A model generated the notes under the pieces. That model had not been told where the DNA came from, ran no database searches, and saw only the letters and a list, made by a program, of their open reading frames with translations. This document shows positions 1 through 5,141 of a DNA stretch of 5,141 nt, in pieces. The stretch is taken from NCBI GenBank assembly GCA_009787685.1, contig WQSV01000116.1, positions 1 through 5,141 on the forward strand, in the 5' to 3' direction. The number at the start of each line of letters is the position of its first letter. Position 1 is the first letter of the stretch. The translations under genes and the position numbers were made by a program. This stretch comes from Bacillota bacterium. Its GTDB lineage: Bacteria > Bacillota > Clostridia > Christensenellales > Pumilibacteraceae.

Positions 1-1872
1 AAGCCTTGAGTCTCTTTCAAAGTTATATCTTGTTGTGAACCTTCCGTCTCTGACTGTTATTTGCCTTGCGCTTGCAAAACCACGACTTTCTTCAACTGAA
101 AAATTTCGGCTTTGAACAATTGTCCCAATGCTATATGTTATGCTGTGTGGAGTGAAGAAATTTGTTGACATGTGTATGGTCGCGCTTGTGTTCACTGATG
201 TTGTCACAGAAAAATCTCTTGAACCACCAAGTGGCAACGTTGTCAATCCTCTTAATGTCATCGTTTGCACACCTGTTCCTCGGGTGAAAGTTCTTGTCAG
301 TCCATCAAACGTCACTCTTGAAAGTTCTCCTCTTGAATTGTGATTATAAACAAATGTTTGAGTTGGCTCAAGATCCCATTTGCAATCATAGCTTCTTTTT
401 TCAGTCATTTGTCCGAGTCCGTTGTGTTCATAGACCATTCTTTGATTGTTTCCAAACGAAATCGCGTTGATGTTTCCATTTGGCGAAGAATCGAAAGAGA
501 GCAATGCGTTGTGGTTTTGGTTTGTGATAAAACTCAAATTTCCTTGATAATATCCAATCATATAGTGACGATTTGAGTCCGTTCCAAATCTGTCATAGGA
601 ATGATTTCTTCTTGCTTCTTGTCTCAAAGTCCTGCCATTCGGCAAAACCGTTATTGCATGAGTGAAATCGCCAAAACGATCATAGTAGAAGTTTATGTTC
701 TCGCCCCCAACAGTGTGCGAAATAATTCCTCTGTTTCGGGTTGTTGGATTTCCGCTTGCGTCTCTTCCGAGAAAATCATTTTCAAAGTTTTGAGTCACTG
801 CGTTTTTAGTGTGGCTTGTTATTCCTCCAAACGCGTCATAAGAAATGGTTTCAATCACACGTCTTGCGGGAATGCCATTTCGATTGAGTGCGTCATGCCA
901 GATTGTTTGAGGTTGTCCAAAAGAATTGAAATTCTGAAACTGCATTTCTTCTATGAACCCGCTTGAATCTCTTTTCCGAACGCGCTCCAAGCGATGTCTT
1001 CTTCCGGTGTTGTGTTGATAGAATATTTCAATGTCATCCCTCAATGTTTGGTGCCTCTCGCTTGTTATTCGTCCAAAACTGTCAATATTTTGAGTGTGTC
1101 TTTCAATTGGTCTATTAAATCGAAAAATTTCTGTTATTATTGTTTGAGAGTGGAAAGCTCCTGTGTTAAGCATTGTTGTTTCTATGATTTGAGATTCAGC
1201 GAAATCAGAATCACGAAAAGTTCTTCCGTCATAATGTGAAATTATTGTTGAATACCTTGTTCTGTCGCTATAAGCCGAGGTTCCGAACCCTACTCTTGTT
1301 CTTTTTGTTGGGGGTTGCACTGATGTGATATTGCAAAATGCACTGTCAGTCTTTACGACAAGTCTGTTGTGATTGTCGAAAGTGTGAACCCAAGTGCGCC
1401 TTGCTCCCTGACATTGGTAATAAACAACTCTGTCTCTTCCCCCTTTTTGCAATCTTTTTCGAGAATGCAAATTTTGCACTCCATTGAAAGTTTCTCTTAT
1501 TTGCACGTTGTTTGCCCAAAATTCAAAATGGAAACCACGTCCACTGTTGGTGTTGCATCCAATAGTTTCTATGTTGGAATCAACATAGGTGATTTGAACA
1601 TTTTTTGCGTTTGTTGCGCGATTGTCGCCGACTGCGCTCACTCTGCCAATTCCATCGTAATTTATGCGAGTTGACAAGGTGTTCATTCCTTGAAAACGCA
1701 AAGTGTCCAGCTTTCCATTTTGATATTCAAATTCAATCGTTGCAAAATTGTTTGAGACACTTCTTATCGCCCCAACAGGATTGGTCGCAGAATTTGTGCC
1801 TGCTGCAAAGGTTATGTTAATGAATTGTCCGTCGTAATTTCTGATTCGGTTCAGTCTTCCAAGCGCGTCAAA
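1..1872 (-). repeat. YD-repeat (RHS) region within the secreted protein
   Basis: From residue 684 to the edge (1307) the protein carries repeating motifs of the form [Y/F]-D-x-x-G-R-[L/I/V]. Examples with positions are FDALGRL 684, YDGIGRV 755, FDNHNRL 848, DSFGRI 947, FNSFGQP 998, YDAFGGI 1028, YDRFGDF 1080, YDRFG 1109, YEHNGLGQM 1164, YNHNSRGEL 1192 and YNFERDSRL 1299. Spacing is irregular (roughly 20-100 residues) and several copies have lost the Y or the D, so this is a diverged shell rather than recent tandem DNA duplication; I see no near-identical nucleotide repeats within it. The last motif touches the window edge, so the array continues to the left. In known RHS proteins such strands wrap into a cocoon that encloses the C-terminal domain. 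Confidence 0.85.
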
Positions 1873-3921
1873 CCTAAACATTTGAGGGTTCAACGGAGTT
1901 CCAAGCATTCTGACTATAGGGATGTATTCAAGTGATGTCGTTGACGAACGAAAAACGCCATCTGTCCGCCTTGTGAAAACATGCCTGTCTCCCATTGCAT
2001 CAATAAAAGTATAGTAGAATCTTCTAGTTGATGAGCCCGAAGGCAACATGAATTGTTGAATGTTCAATTTCATGTCTAGTCCATAAAAATTAGTTCGATG
2101 TGGTGAAATTCTGCTGTTTGATATTAGGTCATTTCTCTTTGCGCTAAAACCCGGGTTGTGGACTCCAAAAATTTCAATTGGCATGACTTCGGATTGTTGA
2201 ACGAAATATGGAACAATGACTCTTTGATTGAGTGAAATTAAATCGATTTCAGCATGAAAATTTTCACCGCCGAAGTTAATTGGATGTCTTGATTGAGCAG
2301 GATTGTAGACAAAACGAGATGCCCTAAAGTTTGACAAATTGAAATGCGAGGTTGTTGGTTGATAGTTTTGGTGTGGACGATTTATTTCAACTGAGAAAAC
2401 TATGCGGAAAACATCACGAAAATCGTTTCCTTCTTGAACTCTCAGAATATCTGTTACTTCAAGATTTACTATGTTGTTCAATGACGAGCTTTGTGTGTCT
2501 AAATTCCATCTTGCAAACAGTGGATTTAATGAACTTGTCAAACCATATCTCCACTTTCTTGCTGTTATCTCATAACGCTCATTAACTGGTGGTGGAGTGT
2601 TTGAGTTCCATCTTCCAGCAATGTCGAACATCAAATATGCTCCAATGTTATTAGAGTCAGCAGCAGGAATTTCTACTCCCACCATACGAGTGTTCACATT
2701 TACTCTTCCACTGTTTCTAATATATGCGTTATCAGTTCCCTCTCTGATAAAATTCCCAGTATTCCCATATTGAAAAACTCTCAAGGGAGCTATTCCCGAC
2801 ATTTGAACCGCCCTAACATTCATTGGTTCGATTCGGACTGGGAATGCTCTCTCTTCGTGGTTAAGCCACTCACTGCATGCGGTTATTGTCAAGAGATTAT
2901 AGTAGCTGCCGAGATATTCAAGGTCAAAGACAACATCGGTGAAATTGTGTTCGCCAAGGCTGTCGAACATGAAAGGCTCAGCGATGTTGAATATTCTTTC
3001 AAAGCGATAGTTATAGGCAAATAGTTCGTTGTTGCGTGACAAAATGAGTTCAAGCCCATATGCTCGAACAAGAAACTGGAACGAATATTCTTCTTGTTGA
3101 GCGTTGATTGTGATGCTTTCATTGATTCCAGTTGGAGTGACTTGATAGTGCCTGTCGATGTTTGGCATGATGCTTGGGAAAGCGATTTCGGTGGTGAGGT
3201 TTCCAGTCATGACACCTCTTTCGATTCGACGGTTTGAATAGTCAAAATCAAGTGAACGACCTCTTTGATGCATGTGACGAGAGTTAACTTGTGCATTTGG
3301 AGAACGATGTCTTTGATGACCGTGAGATTGTTGCGTTGATTGAGAAAAGGCAACAACAGCGCTTTCTTCATCGTTTTCAAGCTCTTCTTCTGTTGTGAAA
3401 TTTTCAACAGCAAAAAATTCTAAACTTGTTCCATTTTTTCTGATTGTTGCAAGAGGTGCCGTTGAATTTGGATCAATTGCAAACTCCGCTTCAAATGCGT
3501 TGTTGCTGTTTGCAATTGTTTCAACTCCGTCTTCATCGATTTGTCTAATGAATGAGTTGTCAATGACTTGATACTTTCCATCTTTGTCAGCAAAGTGAAT
3601 TGGCTCGGCAAATTCTTCCCTCATGAATGAGCCATTGCTCATGTAGAAATATCGAACATGGCTTGTTCGGCGTGTTATGTCTTCAATGATTATGTAAGGA
3701 GTTTCGCTTGAGTCAATCTCTCGCCCTCTCATAGTCTCAGCTGGAAGTTCCGGCAAATATTGCAATTCGTCTTCCACAACAAAATGATATGAATACAATC
3801 TTATGGAATCCGCAGAAGCGCTTATTGCACCGCTGAAACCAATAAACATCAACACTGCAACAAGAATTAGAGCAACTGCTCCAACTAATAGACTTTTTCT
3901 CATTTTCATCATTTTGAACAT
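1..3921 (-). CDS. Secreted RHS/YD-repeat protein, WapA-like, C-terminus beyond the left edge
   Basis: The frame runs 1307 codons from ATG 3921-3919 to position 1 with no TAA, TAG or TGA; I checked every triplet. An in-frame stop lies just upstream (3954-3952), and GGAGGA sits 7 nt before this ATG, which fixes the start. Residues 1-37 are a Sec signal peptide. Residues 38-680 form a non-repetitive region. It contains an acidic then His/Arg-rich linker (about 176-223), a segment resembling 'nvD..Y.vTptGikE' of WapA/RHS proteins (253-268: PNIDRHYQVTPTGINE), and a pre-repeat segment (HNPGF near 588-592, YTFIDAMGDRHVFT near 637-650). From 684 on come degenerate YD repeats (FDALGRL, YDGIGRV, DSFGRI, YDAFGG, YDRFG, YNHNSRGEL). 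Such proteins are exported, form a beta-barrel-like shell and often carry a variable C-terminal toxin; bacillar WapA is about 2300 residues, so much may be missing here. The family call is firm. Toxin function is inference, since no C-terminal domain is visible. It is lysine-poor and arginine-rich, unlike the kinase. Confidence 0.93.
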   Translation of the reverse strand, partial: MFKMMKMRKSLLVGAVALILVAVLMFIGFSGAISASADSIRLYSYHFVVEDELQYLPELPAETMRGREIDSSETPYIIIEDITRRTSHVRYFYMSNGSFMREEFAEPIHFADKDGKYQVIDNSFIRQIDEDGVETIANSNNAFEAEFAIDPNSTAPLATIRKNGTSLEFFAVENFTTEEELENDEESAVVAFSQSTQQSHGHQRHRSPNAQVNSRHMHQRGRSLDFDYSNRRIERGVMTGNLTTEIAFPSIMPNIDRHYQVTPTGINESITINAQQEEYSFQFLVRAYGLELILSRNNELFAYNYRFERIFNIAEPFMFDSLGEHNFTDVVFDLEYLGSYYNLLTITACSEWLNHEERAFPVRIEPMNVRAVQMSGIAPLRVFQYGNTGNFIREGTDNAYIRNSGRVNVNTRMVGVEIPAADSNNIGAYLMFDIAGRWNSNTPPPVNERYEITARKWRYGLTSSLNPLFARWNLDTQSSSLNNIVNLEVTDILRVQEGNDFRDVFRIVFSVEINRPHQNYQPTTSHFNLSNFRASRFVYNPAQSRHPINFGGENFHAEIDLISLNQRVIVPYFVQQSEVMPIEIFGVHNPGFSAKRNDLISNSRISPHRTNFYGLDMKLNIQQFMLPSGSSTRRFYYTFIDAMGDRHVFTRRTDGVFRSSTTSLEYIPIVRMLGTPLNPQMFRFDALGRLNRIRNYDGQFINITFAAGTNSATNPVGAIRSVSNNFATIEFEYQNGKLDTLRFQGMNTLSTRINYDGIGRVSAVGDNRATNAKNVQITYVDSNIETIGCNTNSGRGFHFEFWANNVQIRETFNGVQNLHSRKRLQKGGRDRVVYYQCQGARRTWVHTFDNHNRLVVKTDSAFCNITSVQPPTKRTRVGFGTSAYSDRTRYSTIISHYDGRTFRDSDFAESQIIETTMLNTGAFHSQTIITEIFRFNRPIERHTQNIDSFGRITSERHQTLRDDIEIFYQHNTGRRHRLERVRKRDSSGFIEEMQFQNFNSFGQPQTIWHDALNRNGIPARRVIETISYDAFGGITSHTKNAVTQNFENDFLGRDASGNPTTRNRGIISHTVGGENINFYYDRFGDFTHAITVLPNGRTLRQEARRNHSYDRFGTDSNRHYMIGYYQGNLSFITNQNHNALLSFDSSPNGNINAISFGNNQRMVYEHNGLGQMTEKRSYDCKWDLEPTQTFVYNHNSRGELSRVTFDGLTRTFTRGTGVQTMTLRGLTTLPLGGSRDFSVTTSVNTSATIHMSTNFFTPHSITYSIGTIVQSRNFSVEESRGFASARQITVRDGRFTTRYNFERDSRL
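3811..3921 (-). other. Sec signal peptide of the RHS protein
   Basis: Residues 1-37 show a basic start (K3, K6, R8, K9), a hydrophobic core from about L11 to F29, and a small-residue C-region ending in A35-S36-A37 before D38-S39, a standard AxA signal peptidase I site. No lipobox cysteine is present, so this is not a lipoprotein signal. Methionines at 4, 5 and 7 could also serve as starts without removing the signal, but the ribosome binding site spacing favours the first ATG. The mature protein is therefore expected outside the membrane. Any wall anchor would be in regions not visible here. Confidence 0.88.
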
Positions 3922-3928
3922 GATTTTT

Positions 3929-3934
3929 TCCTCC
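3929..3934 (-). promoter_or_regulatory. Ribosome binding site of the RHS gene
   Basis: On the minus strand GGAGGA is followed by 7 nt (AAAAATC) and then ATG at 3921. This is a near-perfect anti-Shine-Dalgarno complement at optimal spacing and decides the start codon among ATG 3921 and the in-frame ATGs at codons 4, 5 and 7. Confidence 0.92.
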
Positions 3935-3945
3935 AGTGTTCTTAG

Positions 3946-3974
3946 ATTATATCACCAAAATAACTTCTTGTCAA
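3946..3974 (-). promoter_or_regulatory. Full-consensus housekeeping promoter for the RHS gene
   Basis: Reading the minus strand, TTGACA (3974-3969) is followed by exactly 17 bp and TATAAT (3951-3946). An extended TG motif (3954-3953) lies one base before the -10 box. All twelve core bases match the sigma-A/sigma-70 consensus. Initiation is expected near 3940-3938, giving a leader of only about 20 nt that consists mostly of the ribosome binding site. There is no room for a riboswitch or attenuator, so control is likely to act on DNA at or upstream of the -35 box, where the repeat array lies. Confidence 0.93.
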
Positions 3975-3987
3975 CAGTCTTCGACTG
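3975..3987. repeat. Dyad abutting the -35 box (unit A)
   Basis: CAGTC-TTC-GACTG is a perfect 5-bp inverted repeat with a 3-bp centre, directly upstream of the TTGACA box. It lies upstream of the predicted start of transcription, so for the RHS promoter it would act as DNA, for example as an operator half-site pair. It corresponds position by position to the dyad at 4048-4060 in unit B. Confidence 0.5.
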
Positions 3988-4047
3988 GCTTGTCGGGTTC
4001 TGCTTGCACTCGCATTCAGCGTCAGGAGGGCAGAAGACCATAGTCAA

Positions 4048-4060
4048 GCATCTTCAATGC
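4048..4060. repeat. Dyad at the equivalent position in unit B
   Basis: GCATC-TTC-AATGC has the same 13-bp length and TTC centre as the dyad 73 bp away. Its outer four pairs are complementary, and the innermost pair is mismatched (C opposite A). Compared with unit A, the three outermost pairs have all changed while remaining complementary (C-G to G-C, A-T to C-G, G-C to A-T). Confidence 0.45.
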
Positions 4061-4090
4061 CCCTGTCGGAAAATACCATGTGACAGCATT
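4056..4090. other. Potential longer hairpin overlapping unit B
   Basis: CTGTC (4063-4067) can pair with GACAG (4082-4086), and AATG (4056-4059) with CATT (4087-4090) across a 3-base bulge; the loop is 14 bases. The left arm shares bases with the unit B dyad, so the two structures exclude each other. It is not conserved in unit A. It could matter only if this DNA is transcribed, for which I see no good promoter. Confidence 0.3.
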
Positions 4091-4121
4091 CAGCGTCAAA
4101 CGGTTTGAAGACCCTTGTCAG

Positions 4122-4201
4122 TTGATACTTTTGTTAGAAGTTGATATTGCACTGAAACATCCCACAAAAATATCTCCAAACTCACACTCAATAATATTTG
4201 C
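4122..4201. other. AT-rich intergenic spacer, no gene seen
   Basis: Between the repeat array and the kinase terminator the sequence is AT-rich. It contains AGTTGATA as a direct repeat 19 bp apart (4120-4127 and 4139-4146, the first overlapping the end of the array). The reading frames crossing it are short, lack ribosome binding sites and show no recognisable protein. I see no convincing promoter on either strand. Confidence 0.5.
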
Positions 4202-4234
4202 AAAAAAAACCGCGCGATTTTATTGCACGGTTTT
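4202..4234 (-). terminator. Rho-independent terminator after the kinase gene
   Basis: On the minus strand a 10-bp stem, AAAACCGTGC with GCGCGGTTTT (4234-4225 and 4215-4206), includes one U-G wobble and encloses a 9-nt loop. It is followed by further T residues to 4202, giving eight in a row counting those in the stem. It begins 8 nt after the kinase stop codon (TAA 4245-4243). On the plus strand the wobble becomes a C-A mismatch, but a T-rich tract (4231-4244) follows, so weak bidirectional function is possible. The terminator separates kinase transcription from the RHS gene. Confidence 0.88.
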
Positions 4235-4242
4235 CTTTTTTC

Positions 4243-5141
4243 TTAGCCAAATGGTCGGGATTTTATTGTTGGGAAGTTGAACTCACCATAGAATGTCTGA
4301 ATGAATGCGCCCATGTTGTCATAGCGATCGCGCGGCTTTACTGCGAGAGCTTTCATGAGACTGTTTTCAAGAATTATTGGCATTTTGACGCCATATTGCG
4401 AAGGGCGAATGATTCTGTCTTGATTGAGACGCTCGGACGCTGGTGGAGGGATTGCCCCACAAATGCAATTATAAATAGTTGCGCCAATTTGATAAACATC
4501 CGAGAATGGGCCTTGTGCGACAGATGTCGTGTAGAGTTCAATTGGAGAAAATCCTGCTTTAAGGACAATGTAGGGTTTTTCGGTTCTTTGAGTGTAGATT
4601 GACGCGGCGCCAAAGTCGATTAGCTTGACATAGCGATTGTCGACAATCAAAATGTTTTCTGGACTGATGTCTTTGTGGATGACTCCATATTGATGAAGTG
4701 AGAGAAGACTGTCGAGTACTGGACGAATCATTTTTTGAGTTCTTTGAAGACTCATTTTGCCATTCTGATTGTTGAGATAGGTTCTCAAACTCACTCCCTC
4801 AAGATAGTCCATGACAATATAGGCAGTTGAACGAGTTTGGAAAAAATCAAAAAATCTGACAACACCTTTAAGGTGTTTGATTGAAATTAGGATTTGTGCT
4901 TCTTTGACGAAAGCTTTGAGCCAATGGTTGAAAGCATCTCCATGAGACTTATTAATAAGGGTGACATGATTCCCCCCACTTGAACGCATCGTGAAGCCTT
5001 TTGGAAAAAACTCTTTGATGGCAACCTTTGCGTCTTCTTTTAAATCATATGCAAGATAAGTGACGCCAAATCCGCCTGCCCCGAGTGGTTTTCCGATGAC
5101 ATATCTTCCAACTAGGACAGTTTTCAATGGGAGTGCTGACG
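4243..5141 (-). CDS. Hanks-type Ser/Thr protein kinase ('IKEFFP' group), N-terminus beyond the right edge
   Basis: The product transfers phosphate from ATP to Ser/Thr residues of unknown partners. Counting the leucine at 5127-5125 as residue 1, all core kinase motifs are present. These are the glycine loop GAGGFG (16-21), VAIKEFF with the ATP-binding lysine K38, the helix-C glutamate E76, the hinge near 105-108, catalytic loop HKDISPEN with D153 and N158, DFG (171-173), GFSPIELY (192-199) and DVYQIGATIY (210-219). The Arg of HRD is Lys152, a possible sign of activation without loop phosphorylation. Only the kinase fold is seen: the protein ends about 25 residues after the PRDRYDNM helix, with no transmembrane or PASTA segment. 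The frame stays open upstream (S-A-L-P before residue 1) and matches the family pattern 'LP.GT.L.GRY', so TTG 5127 is an internal leucine, not the start; it has no ribosome binding site. Relatives often carry an N-terminal zinc ribbon. TAA at 4245-4243 is followed at once by a terminator. Confidence 0.95.
   Translation of the reverse strand, partial: SALPLKTVLVGRYVIGKPLGAGGFGVTYLAYDLKEDAKVAIKEFFPKGFTMRSSGGNHVTLINKSHGDAFNHWLKAFVKEAQILISIKHLKGVVRFFDFFQTRSTAYIVMDYLEGVSLRTYLNNQNGKMSLQRTQKMIRPVLDSLLSLHQYGVIHKDISPENILIVDNRYVKLIDFGAASIYTQRTEKPYIVLKAGFSPIELYTTSVAQGPFSDVYQIGATIYNCICGAIPPPASERLNQDRIIRPSQYGVKMPIILENSLMKALAVKPRDRYDNMGAFIQTFYGEFNFPTIKSRPFG

Larger units (their letters stand above)
3970..4121. 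repeat. Degenerate 73/74-bp tandem duplication with phased GTCRR pentamers
   Basis: Unit A is 3970-4042 and unit B is 4043-4116; a third unit starts at 4117 but fades out. A and B share an exact 13-mer, GCATTCAGCGTCA (4012-4024 and 4086-4098), and GAAGACC (4033-4039 and 4107-4113) with identical 8-bp spacing. They also share GTCAA, TCTTC and TGTCGG blocks. Aligned by hand with one gap, about 44 of 74 positions match. Within the array GTC(A/G)(A/G) occurs at 3970, 3992, 4021, 4043, 4065, 4095 and 4117, with intervals of 22, 29, 22, 22, 30 and 22 bp; four copies extend to C(T/C)TGTCRR. The copy at 3967-3974 contains the complement of the -35 box. No credible gene lies here. It is too short and diverged for CRISPR. 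A regulator-binding array is possible, but I do not recognise the motif. Confidence 0.6.

Noticed and set aside
128..2585. Several plus-strand open frames of 71-121 codons (for example 601-966 and 1369-1674)
   Set aside because: They lie antisense to the continuous RHS frame, have no ribosome binding sites, and their translations look like low-information Cys/Ser/Val-rich shadows of the minus-strand codons.
2889..3611. Minus-strand open frames of 63-77 codons at 2889-3122, 3207-3413 and 3420-3611
   Set aside because: They are in other frames inside the RHS gene; the 1307-codon frame with a signal peptide, ribosome binding site and YD motifs explains this DNA.
1..3921. Frameshifted or broken RHS pseudogene
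   Set aside because: A triplet-by-triplet check found no stop over 1307 codons, and the signal peptide, conserved segments and YD motifs are all in the same frame.
4045..4080. Eleven-codon minus-strand ORF starting at ATG 4080 in the intergenic region
   Set aside because: There is no ribosome binding site ahead of it, no promoter and no similarity; it is of a length expected by chance.
3803..4108. Plus-strand 101-codon frame crossing the RHS start and promoter
   Set aside because: It covers the RHS signal peptide region in antisense and runs through the promoter and the repeat array; no ribosome binding site and no recognisable protein.
3970..4121. CRISPR array
   Set aside because: There are only two diverged copies with a 73/74-bp period, no constant repeat with unique spacers and no cas genes.
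4122..4150. Possible plus-strand promoter (TTGATA, 17 bp, TATTGC) leading to the terminator, as for a small RNA
   Set aside because: The -10 box matches only three of six consensus bases, and on this strand the terminator stem has a C-A mismatch. It is too weak to annotate, though RNA-seq could reopen it.
4198..4613. Overlapping frames within the kinase gene (plus 4198-4602, minus 4374-4613)
   Set aside because: Both lie inside the clearly coding kinase, whose motifs run through the full stretch in another frame.

Overview
The window holds two co-directional minus-strand genes separated by an unusually patterned intergenic region. Both genes are cut by the window edges. Base composition is AT-rich (estimated by eye). 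The visible signals are a strong GGAGGA ribosome binding site, a full-consensus housekeeping (sigma-A type) promoter and a compact rho-independent terminator. Together with a WapA-like secreted YD-repeat protein and a Hanks-type kinase of the 'IKEFFP' group, they suggest a low-GC Gram-positive bacterium, probably an uncultured Clostridia-like Bacillota. This is inferred from style and gene families, not from a marker gene. The standard genetic code fits both genes: tryptophan is TGG and no internal TGA occurs.

Layout, in the direction of transcription (right to left). (1) From the right edge to 4243 lies a Ser/Thr protein kinase whose reading frame continues past 5141; its true N-terminus is outside the window. 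(2) At 4234-4202 is a rho-independent terminator ending the kinase transcript. (3) From about 4201 to 3970 is a non-coding stretch. It contains a degenerate 73/74-bp tandem duplication, a phased series of GTC(A/G)(A/G) pentamers, and two dyads at the same place in each repeat unit whose arms have changed in a compensatory way. (4) At 3974-3946 is a promoter with TTGACA, a 17-bp spacer, TGn and TATAAT. Its -35 box is itself the last member of the pentamer series. (5) At 3934-3929 is a ribosome binding site, and from 3921 to the left edge runs one uninterrupted 1307-codon frame without a stop. It encodes a secreted RHS/YD-repeat protein: a signal peptide, a roughly 640-residue N-terminal region and a YD-repeat shell that continues beyond position 1.

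The two genes appear to be separate transcription units, because a terminator and a fresh promoter lie between them. The large protein looks like the front two-thirds or less of a WapA-type polymorphic toxin or surface adhesin. Any C-terminal toxin and its immunity gene would lie to the left of position 1 and cannot be seen. The kinase could be an unrelated neighbour or could act on regulation or surface processes; nothing in the sequence ties it directly to the RHS protein. The most unusual material is the repeat-and-dyad array upstream of the promoter, and the strong arginine-for-lysine bias of the secreted protein.
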